A DNA stretch of 64,000 nt from Deltaproteobacteria bacterium HGW-Deltaproteobacteria-8. GTDB taxonomy: Bacteria; Desulfobacterota; Desulfovibrionia; Desulfovibrionales; Desulfovibrionaceae. Where the stretch lies: NCBI GenBank assembly GCA_002840405.1, contig PHAR01000002.1, positions 186,001-250,000 of the forward strand. The letters run 5' to 3'. Numbering within the stretch: position 1 is the first letter of the stretch; the number at the start of each line of letters is the position of its first letter. A program made the translations under genes and the position numbers. Of this stretch, positions 10,961 through 19,461 are shown one piece after another. The notes under the pieces are model-generated. The model did no database searches and was not told where the DNA came from. It was given only the letters and a program-made list of their open reading frames with translations.

Positions 10961-13524
10961 GGGGCTTTATTGCAACCGCCGCAGCAGCTCTGGATGTACT
11001 CCCAGGCCTGGGCTGCGGGCAGGGGCTTGGCGTAGAGGTAGCCCTGGGCGTACTCGCACTGGAGCACGGTCAGGATCATCTTCTGCTCGTTGCGCTCCAC
11101 GCCCTCGGCCACCACCTGGAGTTGCAGGGAGTGCGCCAGACTGATGATGGCCTTGACGATCTCCAGGCCTTCCGGGCTGGTGTCCAGCCGACGCACGAAG
11201 CTGAGGTCGATCTTGAGGGTGTCCAGGGGGAACTGCTGCAGGCTGCTCATGGACGAGTAGCCGGTGCCGAAGTCGTCGATGGACAGGGTGCAGCCCAGTG
11301 CCTTGAGCTTCCTGAGCTTGTCCACGGCGCTGCTGGCGTTCTCCATGATGGCCGACTCGGTTATCTCGAGCTTGAGCGCGCCGGGCGGCAGGCCGGTCTC
11401 CTCCAGCACGGAGCGGATGGCCTCCACCAGTGAGGGTTCGGAGAACTGCCGGGGAGAAAGGTTCACGGACATGACCAGGCCCCTGGCCAGCTCCGAGGAC
11501 TCGCGCCAGGTCATGAAGGTCTGGCAGGCCTCGCGCAGCACCATGATCCCCAGATCCACGATGAGCCCGGTGTCCTCGGCCACGGGGATGAATTCGCCTG
11601 GCGAGATGAGGCCGCGTTCCGGGTGGTTCCAGCGCACCAGGGCCTCGAAGCCCTGCAGGGTCGACTGGCTGTCGAGGCGCACGATGGGCTGGTAGACCAG
11701 GAAGAACTCCTTCCGGGCGATGGCCCGCCGGAGATCCGTTTCCACGGACAAAAGATTGCTGGCCCGCGCGAGCATGCCCTTGGTGAAGGCCTTGAAGCGG
11801 TCGCGCCCGGCCTTCTTGGCCTGGTGCATGGCCAGGTTGGCGTTGCGCAGCAGGTCTTCCGGGGTGTCGGAATCCTGCGCGCCCAGGGTGAGGCCCAGGC
11901 TGGCGGTGAGCTGGATGTCGTGGCCGTCCACGGCCAGGGGCATGGCCAGGGCCTTGCGGATGCGCTGCACGGCCTGGATGGTCTCGCGCGGGGAGGACAG
12001 CTCCTCCAGCAGGATGACGAACTCATCCCCGCCGAAGCGCGACACGGTGTCCAGCCCGCGCACGCATTCGCGCAGCACATCGGCCACGGCCATGAGCACC
12101 TTGTCGCCAAAGGCGTGGCCCAGGCTGTCGTTCAGCACCTTGAAGCGGTCCAGGTCCAGGAAGATCAGGGAAAAATGATAGGGCTGGCGGCGCCGGGAGC
12201 GCTCCATGGCCTGGCGCACCCGGTCCAGGCACAGGGTGCGGTTGGCCAGGGCGGTCAGCGGGTCGTGCAGGGCCAAGTGCCGGAGCTGCAGCTCCATCTC
12301 CTTGCGGCTGGTGATGTCGCGCAGGGAGATGCGCGAGCCGAGCGAGCCGCCGTTGCCGCTCATGACCTCGCGCTTGGCCTCGCAGACCCAGCGCAGGTCG
12401 CCGCTCTTCTGCCGGATGCGGAAATCCAGGGTGTCGTCCTCGCCCTGGAAGCTGCCGGAGCGGAAGCTCCGCCAGGCTTCCATGTCCTCGGGGTGGACTA
12501 GGTTCTCCATACCCCTTGGATTGTTCAGAAAATACTCACTTTGGTACCCGGTGATGCGTTCACAGGAGGGGCTGACGTAGAGCATTTCTCCTGTGGGGCT
12601 GACCCAGCACTCCATGGCGTGGGTGTAGTCGGCCACGATGCGGTAGCGGTCCTCGCTCTTTTGCAGCGCCTGCTCGGACTGGATCTGAGGCGTGATGTCC
12701 ACGGCGATGCCGGCCACGGCAAAGGTGACGCCGTTCTGCACCAGGGGGAATTTGGAGACCTGGAGGAATCTCGGCGGGCCGCCAGCGAGGCTGCGCACCT
12801 CCTCCAGGATCAGCAGGGGCTTGCCCTCGTCGAGAACGAAGCGGTCGTTTTCGCGCAGCATGTCGGCCACGTCCTGGGGCCAGAACTCCAGGTCCGTGTG
12901 GCCGAGGATGTCCTCCGCCTTCCTGCCCAGGCTGGCGCAGTGGGCCGGGTTGCTGAAAATGTAGTAGCCGGCGAGGTCCTTGATGAAGGCCATTGCGGGA
13001 GAGTTCTCCATGAACGAGGCGAAGAGCTGGCGGCTCTTGTCCAGTTCGGCCTCCATCTGCAGGCGCATGGTCACGTCGCGCGCCACGACCACGGCATAGC
13101 CCGTGCCCGCGAAGTTGTGCAGGGTCACGGTGATCTCCACCGGCGTGCGCCGCCCTTCGCGCCCGGTGAGCGAGGTCACCAGATGCCCGTTGCGGAATAG
13201 TGCCTGCACGCCGCCTTCCAGGGTGGTTGCTGCGGCCCCGGCGTAGCGTGTGGCGATCTCCGGCGGGAAGAGCAGAGAGATGTGGGAGGAGAGCACCGCA
13301 GCGCGCTCCAGGCCCAGGATGGCCAGGGCCGTCTCGTTGACGTCGGCCACGGTCCAACCCTGGGTCTCGAAGACGAAGATGGCGTCATTGGCGTGGTCGA
13401 CCACGGCCCGGAAGCGCTCCAGATCCTCCAGACGGCGCTTGAGCTCCGGGTAGTAGCTTTTGGCGATGCTGCGCTCGCCCAGGCCGATGAGCCTGTCGCG
13501 GAGGTCGTTGTCCTCAGAGGGCAT
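10957..13524 (-). CDS. PAS-PAS-PAS-GGDEF-EAL cyclic-di-GMP signalling protein
   Basis: About 855 aa without obvious membrane segments. Three PAS-type sensor modules precede a GGDEF domain with the canonical RFGGDEFVIL active site and then an EAL domain with GFEALVRW, NLSPRQF, LEITESAIM, DDFGTGYSS, KIDLSFV and VVAEGVE, all matching catalytic phosphodiesterase residues. Either activity could dominate. ATG 13524 is chosen and lies inside the last codons of the upstream alcohol dehydrogenase; TTG at 13530 is an alternative. The gene is probably translated from the same mRNA as the dehydrogenase. The tail ends CCGGCNKAP, an unusual Cys-rich end. Confidence 0.93.
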   Translation of the reverse strand: MPSEDNDLRDRLIGLGERSIAKSYYPELKRRLEDLERFRAVVDHANDAIFVFETQGWTVADVNETALAILGLERAAVLSSHISLLFPPEIATRYAGAAATTLEGGVQALFRNGHLVTSLTGREGRRTPVEITVTLHNFAGTGYAVVVARDVTMRLQMEAELDKSRQLFASFMENSPAMAFIKDLAGYYIFSNPAHCASLGRKAEDILGHTDLEFWPQDVADMLRENDRFVLDEGKPLLILEEVRSLAGGPPRFLQVSKFPLVQNGVTFAVAGIAVDITPQIQSEQALQKSEDRYRIVADYTHAMECWVSPTGEMLYVSPSCERITGYQSEYFLNNPRGMENLVHPEDMEAWRSFRSGSFQGEDDTLDFRIRQKSGDLRWVCEAKREVMSGNGGSLGSRISLRDITSRKEMELQLRHLALHDPLTALANRTLCLDRVRQAMERSRRRQPYHFSLIFLDLDRFKVLNDSLGHAFGDKVLMAVADVLRECVRGLDTVSRFGGDEFVILLEELSSPRETIQAVQRIRKALAMPLAVDGHDIQLTASLGLTLGAQDSDTPEDLLRNANLAMHQAKKAGRDRFKAFTKGMLARASNLLSVETDLRRAIARKEFFLVYQPIVRLDSQSTLQGFEALVRWNHPERGLISPGEFIPVAEDTGLIVDLGIMVLREACQTFMTWRESSELARGLVMSVNLSPRQFSEPSLVEAIRSVLEETGLPPGALKLEITESAIMENASSAVDKLRKLKALGCTLSIDDFGTGYSSMSSLQQFPLDTLKIDLSFVRRLDTSPEGLEIVKAIISLAHSLQLQVVAEGVERNEQKMILTVLQCEYAQGYLYAKPLPAAQAWEYIQSCCGGCNKAP

Positions 13525-14683
13525 GTTCAAACACCGCGCGGATGTCCAGGGCCGTGGGGGCCTTGGGGTTGGTGACCATGCAGGGGTCCTTCATGGCGAA
13601 CTCGGCCAGGCGGTCCAGGTCGGCCTGCTTCACGCCGAGGGAGGCCAGGGTGGCCGTGGCGCCCACGGCGGTCTTGAGCGCGCGCACCTGGGCCAGCACA
13701 AGCCCTCGCTTTTCCTCCAGGTTCGCGCTCGGGGGGATGCTGGCGCCCAGGGCCACGCCGATGTCCGTGTAGCGCTCCGGCTCGGAGGCGAAGTTGTAGT
13801 CGATGACGTGGTCCAGCAGGATGGCGTTGCACTGGCCGTGGGGCAGGTCGAGCAGGCCGCCCAGGCTGTGGGCCATGGCGTGCACCGCGCCCAGGATGGC
13901 GTTGGAGAAGGCCAAGCCCGCGTACATGCTGGCGAGCATCATGCCGCCGCGCGCGTTCAGGTCGTTTGGATTGTTGATTGCGGCGGGCAGGTGCCTGGCG
14001 ATGCGCCGCACGGCCTCCAGGGCCAGGAGGTCGGTGATGGGGCCGTGGGCGTTTGAGACATACGCTTCAATGGCGTGGGTCAGGGCGTCCACCCCGGTGT
14101 CGGACGTCAGTTCGCGATCCATGGTCACGGTGAGGGCCGGGTCGATGAGGGCGGCGTCGGGCACCACGGCCTTGCTGACGATGGCGATCTTCACCATGCG
14201 CGTGGTGTCGCTGATGATGGCAAACTGCGACACATCGGCTGAGCTGCCCGCCGTGGTGGGCACGCAGATGAGCGGCGGGCCGGGGTCGGGCACGTTGTCC
14301 ACGCCTTCGAACTCCAGGATATGGCGCTTGTTGGCGGAGACGATGCTGATGCCCTTGGCGCAGTCCATGGGGCTGCCACCGCCCACGGCCACAACAGCGT
14401 CGCAGCCCTCGGCCTGGTATATCTCGGCCCCGTGCATGACCTCGCTGTCGCGGGGGTTGGCGCGTACGTCGGAGAAGAGCACGTGCTCCACACCGCCCTC
14501 GTCCAGGGAGGCGATGATGTCCGGGAACCAGGGCTGGATGGCCACGCCAGGGTCGGTGACCAGGAGCACCTTGAGCGCGCCGAGGTTGCGGGCGTACCGG
14601 CCCGCAAGCCTGCCCGCACCAACGCCGAACACCGTTTCCGGGGCAAGGAACTTGCGCAGATCAAGCAGCACGTCGGTATTCAT
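13514..14683 (-). CDS. Iron-containing alcohol dehydrogenase
   Basis: Group III Fe-dependent alcohol dehydrogenase, 389 aa, NAD(P)-dependent. Visible are the nucleotide-binding GGGSPMDCAKG, the DPALTVTMD segment and the metal-site stretches SDTGVDALTHAIEAYVS and the His-rich AVHAMAHSLGGLLDLPHG. ATG 14683 has AGGAGG 7 nt upstream, whereas longer in-frame readings add unrelated residues. These enzymes are common in sulfate reducers for ethanol or other short-chain alcohol oxidation; the actual substrate cannot be told from sequence. The reading frame overlaps the downstream signalling gene by 11 nt. Confidence 0.92.
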   Translation of the reverse strand: MNTDVLLDLRKFLAPETVFGVGAGRLAGRYARNLGALKVLLVTDPGVAIQPWFPDIIASLDEGGVEHVLFSDVRANPRDSEVMHGAEIYQAEGCDAVVAVGGGSPMDCAKGISIVSANKRHILEFEGVDNVPDPGPPLICVPTTAGSSADVSQFAIISDTTRMVKIAIVSKAVVPDAALIDPALTVTMDRELTSDTGVDALTHAIEAYVSNAHGPITDLLALEAVRRIARHLPAAINNPNDLNARGGMMLASMYAGLAFSNAILGAVHAMAHSLGGLLDLPHGQCNAILLDHVIDYNFASEPERYTDIGVALGASIPPSANLEEKRGLVLAQVRALKTAVGATATLASLGVKQADLDRLAEFAMKDPCMVTNPKAPTALDIRAVFEHAL

Positions 14684-14782
14684 GCCTTGCCTCCTCATGA
14701 TTGCATGGGAAATTGTAGCTAGTACAGAAGATACATGAGTCGCAATGAATTGCAAAGGAGAAGGTGTGCTCTGCGCCGTGTC

Positions 14783-15631
14783 TTACAATATCCAGTTTTG
14801 CCCTGCGGCCAGGTGCAGCACTTCGCGGTCTGGCAGGCGCTTCTTGAGGAGCGCCACGCGATCCGGACCGGTGCAGTGTCCGGCCACCAGGCGGCGGACA
14901 CCAAATGCCTCAAGGGCCTGGGCCGTCTCCTCCAGGGCCTCGGGGCCGGCCTTGAACAGATGCAGGCCGCCAAGCACGGCGTGCACCCGGTCGATGCCCA
15001 GGCGCTGGCGCAGGCAGGCCAGGGAATTGGCCAGCCCGCTGTGGCAACAACCCAGGATGACCACCGGGCCGCTTGCGCTTTCGAGGACCAGGAAGGCGTC
15101 GTCGGGCACGGGGTCGGGCTCTGCCCCTGCCGGGTCCAGGGAGAAGCCCTGCACCGCCTGGAACAGGCCGGGCGCGCGCGGGATGTCGGAGATGAGCGTC
15201 AGGCCGGAAGCAAGGACGCAGACCGGGTCCGCCGGGATGAACGCGGGCAGGGGCGAGGGTGGCCCGATGGAACGCCGGGGCTTGCCGCCCGGTTCCTCGG
15301 CGAAGCGCGCCACCGCGCTGGCCGGGTGGGCGTGGATCGACCCTTGGAAGGCCGTGCTGGAGCGCAAAGCGGCGAGTCCGCCGGTGTGGTCGTAGTGGCC
15401 GTGGCTCAGGGCCAGGCCGCGCGCCTGGCCAACGTCCAGGCCGAGGGCGCCCGCGTTGCGCAGGAACAGGTCGGTCTGGCCGGTGTCCCAGAGCCACAGG
15501 CCGCCGTCGGCTTCAGCCGGGCCAAGGTCGATGGCGAGGGCCAAGCCCCATTCGCAGCCGCAGGCCGGGTGGGCGGACTCGTTGTCGCACAGGACGACGA
15601 TGCGGCGCTGCCCAGAGGCAAGCGGCCTCAT
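14783..15631 (-). CDS. MBL-fold metallo-hydrolase, dihydropteroate-synthase-like subgroup
   Basis: 282 aa. The metal-binding LSHGHYDHTGG motif is clear, with the further ligand stretches VILGCCHSG, LGGLHLF and VAGHCTGPD. The opening VVLCDNESAHPACGCEWGLA resembles the subgroup related to the methanopterin precursor enzyme, which begins with a DN...EHGLS-type segment. ATG 15631 overlaps the cimA stop by one base (TGATG), so translation is probably coupled to cimA. It is the last gene of the pdxJ-to-cimA operon. The substrate is unknown. Confidence 0.8.
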   Translation of the reverse strand: MRPLASGQRRIVVLCDNESAHPACGCEWGLALAIDLGPAEADGGLWLWDTGQTDLFLRNAGALGLDVGQARGLALSHGHYDHTGGLAALRSSTAFQGSIHAHPASAVARFAEEPGGKPRRSIGPPSPLPAFIPADPVCVLASGLTLISDIPRAPGLFQAVQGFSLDPAGAEPDPVPDDAFLVLESASGPVVILGCCHSGLANSLACLRQRLGIDRVHAVLGGLHLFKAGPEALEETAQALEAFGVRRLVAGHCTGPDRVALLKKRLPDREVLHLAAGQNWIL

Positions 15632-17259
15632 CAGCCCTGCTTGGCCTTGTCGTGCTTCCCGCCGGGCTGGGGCCACTTCTGCGGGTCGTCCTTGAAGAGC
15701 TTGTAGTTGATGGAGTCGACGAGCGCCTGCCAGCTGGCCTCGATGATGTTGTGCGACACGCCCACCGTGGTCCAGCGGTCGCGCTTGTCGCCGGACTCGA
15801 TGAGCACCCGCACGAAGGACGCGGTGCCTCCGCCGTCCTTGTTGGCGATGGACATGACGCGCACCTTGAAGTCCAGCAGGCGCATCTGTGCCAGGGTGGG
15901 GTAGGAGGGCTCCAGCGCCCGGCGCAGGGCCACGTCCAGCGCGTTCACCGGCCCTCTTCCCGTTGCCGCCGTATGCGCCACATCGCCGCGTACCTGGAGC
16001 ATCACTGTGGCCTCGGAGAAGGGCTCCTTCTCCTCGTTCACGGCGTCGAGCACTCGGTAGTTCACCAACTGGAAGTAGCGCTTGCTCCAGCCCATCATGC
16101 GGAAGAACAAGATCTCGTAGCTGGCCTCGGCCACGGAGTACTCGTAGCCCATGGTCTCGCGGCGCTTGAGCTCTGCCAAAAGGTCCATGACCGCCGGATC
16201 GTCCTTGTCCAGGTCATAGCCGTACTGCTTGGCCTTGAACAGGATGTTGCTGCGCCCGGCCAGGTCGGAGAGCAGGATGCGGTTGACGTTGCCAACCAGC
16301 TCGGGCCGGATGTGCTCGTAGGTCTCCGGGTTCTTGACCACGGCGCTGACGTGCACCCCGCCCTTGTGCGCGAAGGCCGAGCCGCCCACGTAGGGCTGGC
16401 GGGGGAAGGGGCGCAGGTTCACGGTCTCGGCCACGTAGTTGGCCATACGGGTGAGCTTCTCAAGGTTCTCCGCACCGATGCAGGAGACGCCGAGCTTGAG
16501 CTCCAGGCTGGGAATGATGGAGCAGAGGTTGGCGTTGCCACAGCGCTCGCCGTAGCCGTTGATGGTGCCCTGCACCTGCACCGCGCCCAGGCGCACGGCC
16601 TCCAGCGAGTTGGCCACAGCCAATTCAGCGTCGTTGTGGGTGTGTATGCCGAGGGCTGCGCCGGGCAGGGCGCTCTGCACCTGGACGATGATCCTGGCGA
16701 GTTCGTCGGTCATGGTGCCGCCGTTGGTGTCGCACAGGACGAGCACGTCGGCTCCGGCCTTTTGGGCCGCCTTGAGGCAGGACAGGGCGTACTCCGGGTT
16801 GGCCTTGAAGCCGTCGAAGAAGTGCTCGGCGTCGTAGAACAGCTCTCGCACTCCGGGGCGCAGGGCCGCCAGGCTTCCACTGATGAGCTCCAGGTTGCGC
16901 GGAAGGGTCACGCGCAAGGCGTGGGTCACGTGGAAGTCCCAGGTCTTGCCGAAGATGGTCGCCACCTCCACCCCGGAATCCAGGATGGCGCGCAGGTTCG
17001 GGTCGGAGTCGGGCGCGGTCTTGCTGTTGTGGGTGCTGCCGAAGGCCGCGACCTTGGCGTTCTTCAGGTTGTAGTTCTTGATCTCCTTGAAGAACAGCTT
17101 GTCCGTGGGGTTCGAGCCGGGCCAGCCGCCCTCGATGTAGTGGATCCCCAGCTCGTCTAGCTTGCAGGCGATGCGGATCTTGTCCTCGGTGGTGAGGTGC
17201 AGTTCTTCCGCCTGTGTGCCATCCCTGAGGGTCGTATCGTAGATGCTGGCCTTGCGCAT
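15631..17259 (-). CDS. cimA: (R)-citramalate synthase
   Basis: Condenses pyruvate and acetyl-CoA to citramalate, the entry to threonine-independent isoleucine synthesis. The DRE-TIM barrel start IYDTTLRDGTQAEE, the EGGWPGSNPTD substrate-loop motif and LGIHTHNDAELAVANS are typical of CimA rather than LeuA. A C-terminal allosteric LeuA-dimer domain follows (about residues 400-520). The 542-aa length fits. It follows lysC by only 7 nt. Together with leuCD and leuB at 28.3-31.2 kb it could supply 2-oxobutyrate. A genuine leuA is also present, which supports the separate CimA call. Confidence 0.92.
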   Translation of the reverse strand: MRKASIYDTTLRDGTQAEELHLTTEDKIRIACKLDELGIHYIEGGWPGSNPTDKLFFKEIKNYNLKNAKVAAFGSTHNSKTAPDSDPNLRAILDSGVEVATIFGKTWDFHVTHALRVTLPRNLELISGSLAALRPGVRELFYDAEHFFDGFKANPEYALSCLKAAQKAGADVLVLCDTNGGTMTDELARIIVQVQSALPGAALGIHTHNDAELAVANSLEAVRLGAVQVQGTINGYGERCGNANLCSIIPSLELKLGVSCIGAENLEKLTRMANYVAETVNLRPFPRQPYVGGSAFAHKGGVHVSAVVKNPETYEHIRPELVGNVNRILLSDLAGRSNILFKAKQYGYDLDKDDPAVMDLLAELKRRETMGYEYSVAEASYEILFFRMMGWSKRYFQLVNYRVLDAVNEEKEPFSEATVMLQVRGDVAHTAATGRGPVNALDVALRRALEPSYPTLAQMRLLDFKVRVMSIANKDGGGTASFVRVLIESGDKRDRWTTVGVSHNIIEASWQALVDSINYKLFKDDPQKWPQPGGKHDKAKQG

Positions 17260-17266
17260 GATCGTT

Positions 17267-18493
17267 CTACCCCACTATATGCTGTCCGACAAAGGTCTGG
17301 TGCAAGGTGCGCACCGCGAGTTCCGTGTACTTGTCCTCGATGAGGCAGGTGAGCTTGATCTCCGAGGTGCTGATCATCAGGATGTTGATGTTCTCGTCGC
17401 GCATGGCGCGGAAGGCCTGGGCCGCCACGCCGGAATGGTTGCGCATGCCCACGCCGATGACCGAAACCTTGGCGACTTCCTTGTCCGACAAGAGGGCCTT
17501 GAAGCCGATCTCGGACTTGAGGCCCTCCATGAGCTTCAGGGTGGCGTCGAGGTCCGCCCGGGGCACGGTGAAGGTGATGTCCGTGAGCCCCTCGCGGCTG
17601 GGGTTCTGCACGATCATGTCGACCAGGATCTTTTTCTCGGCGATGGGCGTGAAGATGGAGGCGCAGACGCCGGGCTCGTCGACCACACCGACCAAAGTGA
17701 CCTGGGCCTGATCCTTGTCGTAGGCGACGCCAGCGACCTTGACTGATTCCATGACGGTATCCTCCTGTGTGACCAGGGTGCCGGGCTCGTCACTGAACGT
17801 GGAGCGCACGTGCACGATGACATTGTATTTCTTGGCGAACTCAACCGAACGGATCTGGAGCACCTTGGCGCCCATGCTGGCCATCTCGAGCATCTCGTCG
17901 TAGGAGATGCGGTCGAGCTTCCTGGCCTCGGAGCACATGTTCGGATCGGTGGTGAACACGCCAGGCACGTCGGTGTAGATCTCGCAGATCTGGGCATTCA
18001 GGGCCGCAGCCACGGCCACGGCCGAGGTGTCCGAGCCTCCGCGCCCCAGGGTGGTGATGCGGCCGTGGTCGTCCACGCCCTGGAATCCGGCCACCACGAG
18101 CACGTCGTACTCCTCAAGCATGGCCACCAGCTTCTCGCTGTCGATGCTCTCGATGCGCGCCTTGCCATGGGAGTCGTTGGTAGCGATGGGCACCTGGAAG
18201 CCGAGCACGGAGCGGCAGTTAATGCCCTCGTCCTTGGCCATGATGGCGAACAAGGCGACGGAAATCTGCTCCCCGGTGGAGACCAGGCTGTCGAGCTCAG
18301 CCACGTCGGGAGCGGGTGACCACTCCTTGGCCAGGGCCAAGAGGCGGTTGGTCTCTCCGGCCATGGCCGAGAGCACCACGATGACCTTGTCGCCGTTCGC
18401 CAGGGGGCGGCGCACGTTGTTCAGCACCTGCCTCATGCACTCCAGATTGCGCACGGAGGTGCCACCAAATTTCTGGACCACGATGTTCTTCAT
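17267..18493 (-). CDS. lysC: Aspartate kinase
   Basis: Phosphorylates aspartate for lysine, methionine and threonine synthesis. It starts MKNIVVQKFGGTSVRN with the KFGGTSV nucleotide motif, then GRGGSDTSAVAVAAAL and YTDVPGVFTTDPN. Two C-terminal ACT repeats (about residues 265-408) include VGVVDEPGVCASIF and VIGVGMRNHSGVAAQ, indicating allosteric feedback control. At 408 aa it is a monofunctional enzyme. ATG 18493 overlaps the tsaE stop in an ATGA, so the two genes are translationally coupled. Confidence 0.95.
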   Translation of the reverse strand: MKNIVVQKFGGTSVRNLECMRQVLNNVRRPLANGDKVIVVLSAMAGETNRLLALAKEWSPAPDVAELDSLVSTGEQISVALFAIMAKDEGINCRSVLGFQVPIATNDSHGKARIESIDSEKLVAMLEEYDVLVVAGFQGVDDHGRITTLGRGGSDTSAVAVAAALNAQICEIYTDVPGVFTTDPNMCSEARKLDRISYDEMLEMASMGAKVLQIRSVEFAKKYNVIVHVRSTFSDEPGTLVTQEDTVMESVKVAGVAYDKDQAQVTLVGVVDEPGVCASIFTPIAEKKILVDMIVQNPSREGLTDITFTVPRADLDATLKLMEGLKSEIGFKALLSDKEVAKVSVIGVGMRNHSGVAAQAFRAMRDENINILMISTSEIKLTCLIEDKYTELAVRTLHQTFVGQHIVG

Positions 18494-18987
18494 ACTGTGG
18501 GACCCTTCTGCCATTGGTTGAGCGTCGGTTCCAGGGACTTGAGCAGGCCGCTGGCCGCCTTACCCCATGCCCTGATTTCGAGCGCTCGTCCAGAGGGAAC
18601 AGCGACCCATTTCACGTGCAGTGCCTCGTCGGGCCACAGCTTTTCCTCAACCCTGTCGATCCACTCGGCCACGAGCAGGGTGCTGGCCTGGCCCAGCAGC
18701 TCCTCGAACTCGTCCAGCGGGTGGGAGGAGTCCAGGCGGTAAAGGTCGAAATGGGCCACCTGGGGCCTGGTGGGGTAGAGGTTCACCAGGTTGAAGCTGG
18801 GGCTGGAGACCTCGGCCTCCTCCGCCCCTGGCAGCGCGGACACCAGGCCGCGCACCAGGGTGGTCTTGCCGGAGCCCAGCGGGCCTTGGAGCAGCAGGGC
18901 CAGGGGCGGCGAAAACGAGGTCAGGCCGTGGGCGAGGACCGCGCCCAGGTCCAGCATGTCCTCGGGCGCTGGCAGATGAAGCAGCAC
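18490..18987 (-). CDS. tsaE: tRNA N6-threonylcarbamoyladenosine biosynthesis ATPase TsaE
   Basis: 165 aa. The Walker A GPLGSGKTTLVRG, the VSSPSFNLVNLY segment and the HFDLYRL motif are the TsaE signature. In known systems TsaE drives the TsaB-TsaD complex that makes t6A37 in ANN-decoding tRNAs. The start is GTG 18987. It lies between a CBS-domain gene and lysC in the same operon. tsaB, tsaC and tsaD are not seen here. Confidence 0.93.
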   Translation of the reverse strand: MLLHLPAPEDMLDLGAVLAHGLTSFSPPLALLLQGPLGSGKTTLVRGLVSALPGAEEAEVSSPSFNLVNLYPTRPQVAHFDLYRLDSSHPLDEFEELLGQASTLLVAEWIDRVEEKLWPDEALHVKWVAVPSGRALEIRAWGKAASGLLKSLEPTLNQWQKGPTV

Positions 18988-19002
18988 GCGTGGTCCCCTG
19001 TG

Positions 19003-19461
19003 TCAGGGCTTCTTGCCCAGCAGGGTGCGCAGGATGTCTTCCTTGCCGACAACGCCCACGAGCTTGCCCGCGTCCACCACGGGCAGGGTGAAGAGCTTCT
19101 CGTTGACCATGACGGTGGCGATCTCCTCAAGCGGCGTCTGCGGGCTCACGGTCTTGGGATTGCTGGTCATGGCCTGGGCCACGTTGGTGGCGGCGATCTT
19201 CTGCATCTCGCGCTCGAAGTCGTCGCGGCTGGACAGTGCGATGAACCCGTCGAGCATGGCGAACACCGAGGGCAGGGTGACCTGCTTCTGCTGTGCCACC
19301 AGGTCGCTCTGGCAGAGCACGCCGACGAGCTTGCCCTTGGCGTCGACCACGGGCGCGCCGTTGATCTTCTTGTCCAGCAGCAAGGTTGCGGCGGTGCGGA
19401 TGTCGGTGTCCGGAGACAGGGTGAACGGTTCAGGGGTCATGATGTCGATGGCCTTCAACAT
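19003..19461 (-). CDS. Tandem CBS-domain protein
   Basis: 152 aa made almost entirely of two CBS motifs: residues about 1-65 (MLKAIDIMTPEPFTLSPD..., VVDAKGKLVGVLCQSDL) and about 90-150 (AMTSNPKTVSPQTPLEEIA, VVDAGKLVGVVGKEDIL). Such pairs bind adenine nucleotides and act as energy or ligand sensors. No effector domain is attached. ATG 19461 overlaps the end of nnr by 7 nt. Its cellular role is unknown. Confidence 0.88.
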   Translation of the reverse strand: MLKAIDIMTPEPFTLSPDTDIRTAATLLLDKKINGAPVVDAKGKLVGVLCQSDLVAQQKQVTLPSVFAMLDGFIALSSRDDFEREMQKIAATNVAQAMTSNPKTVSPQTPLEEIATVMVNEKLFTLPVVDAGKLVGVVGKEDILRTLLGKKP

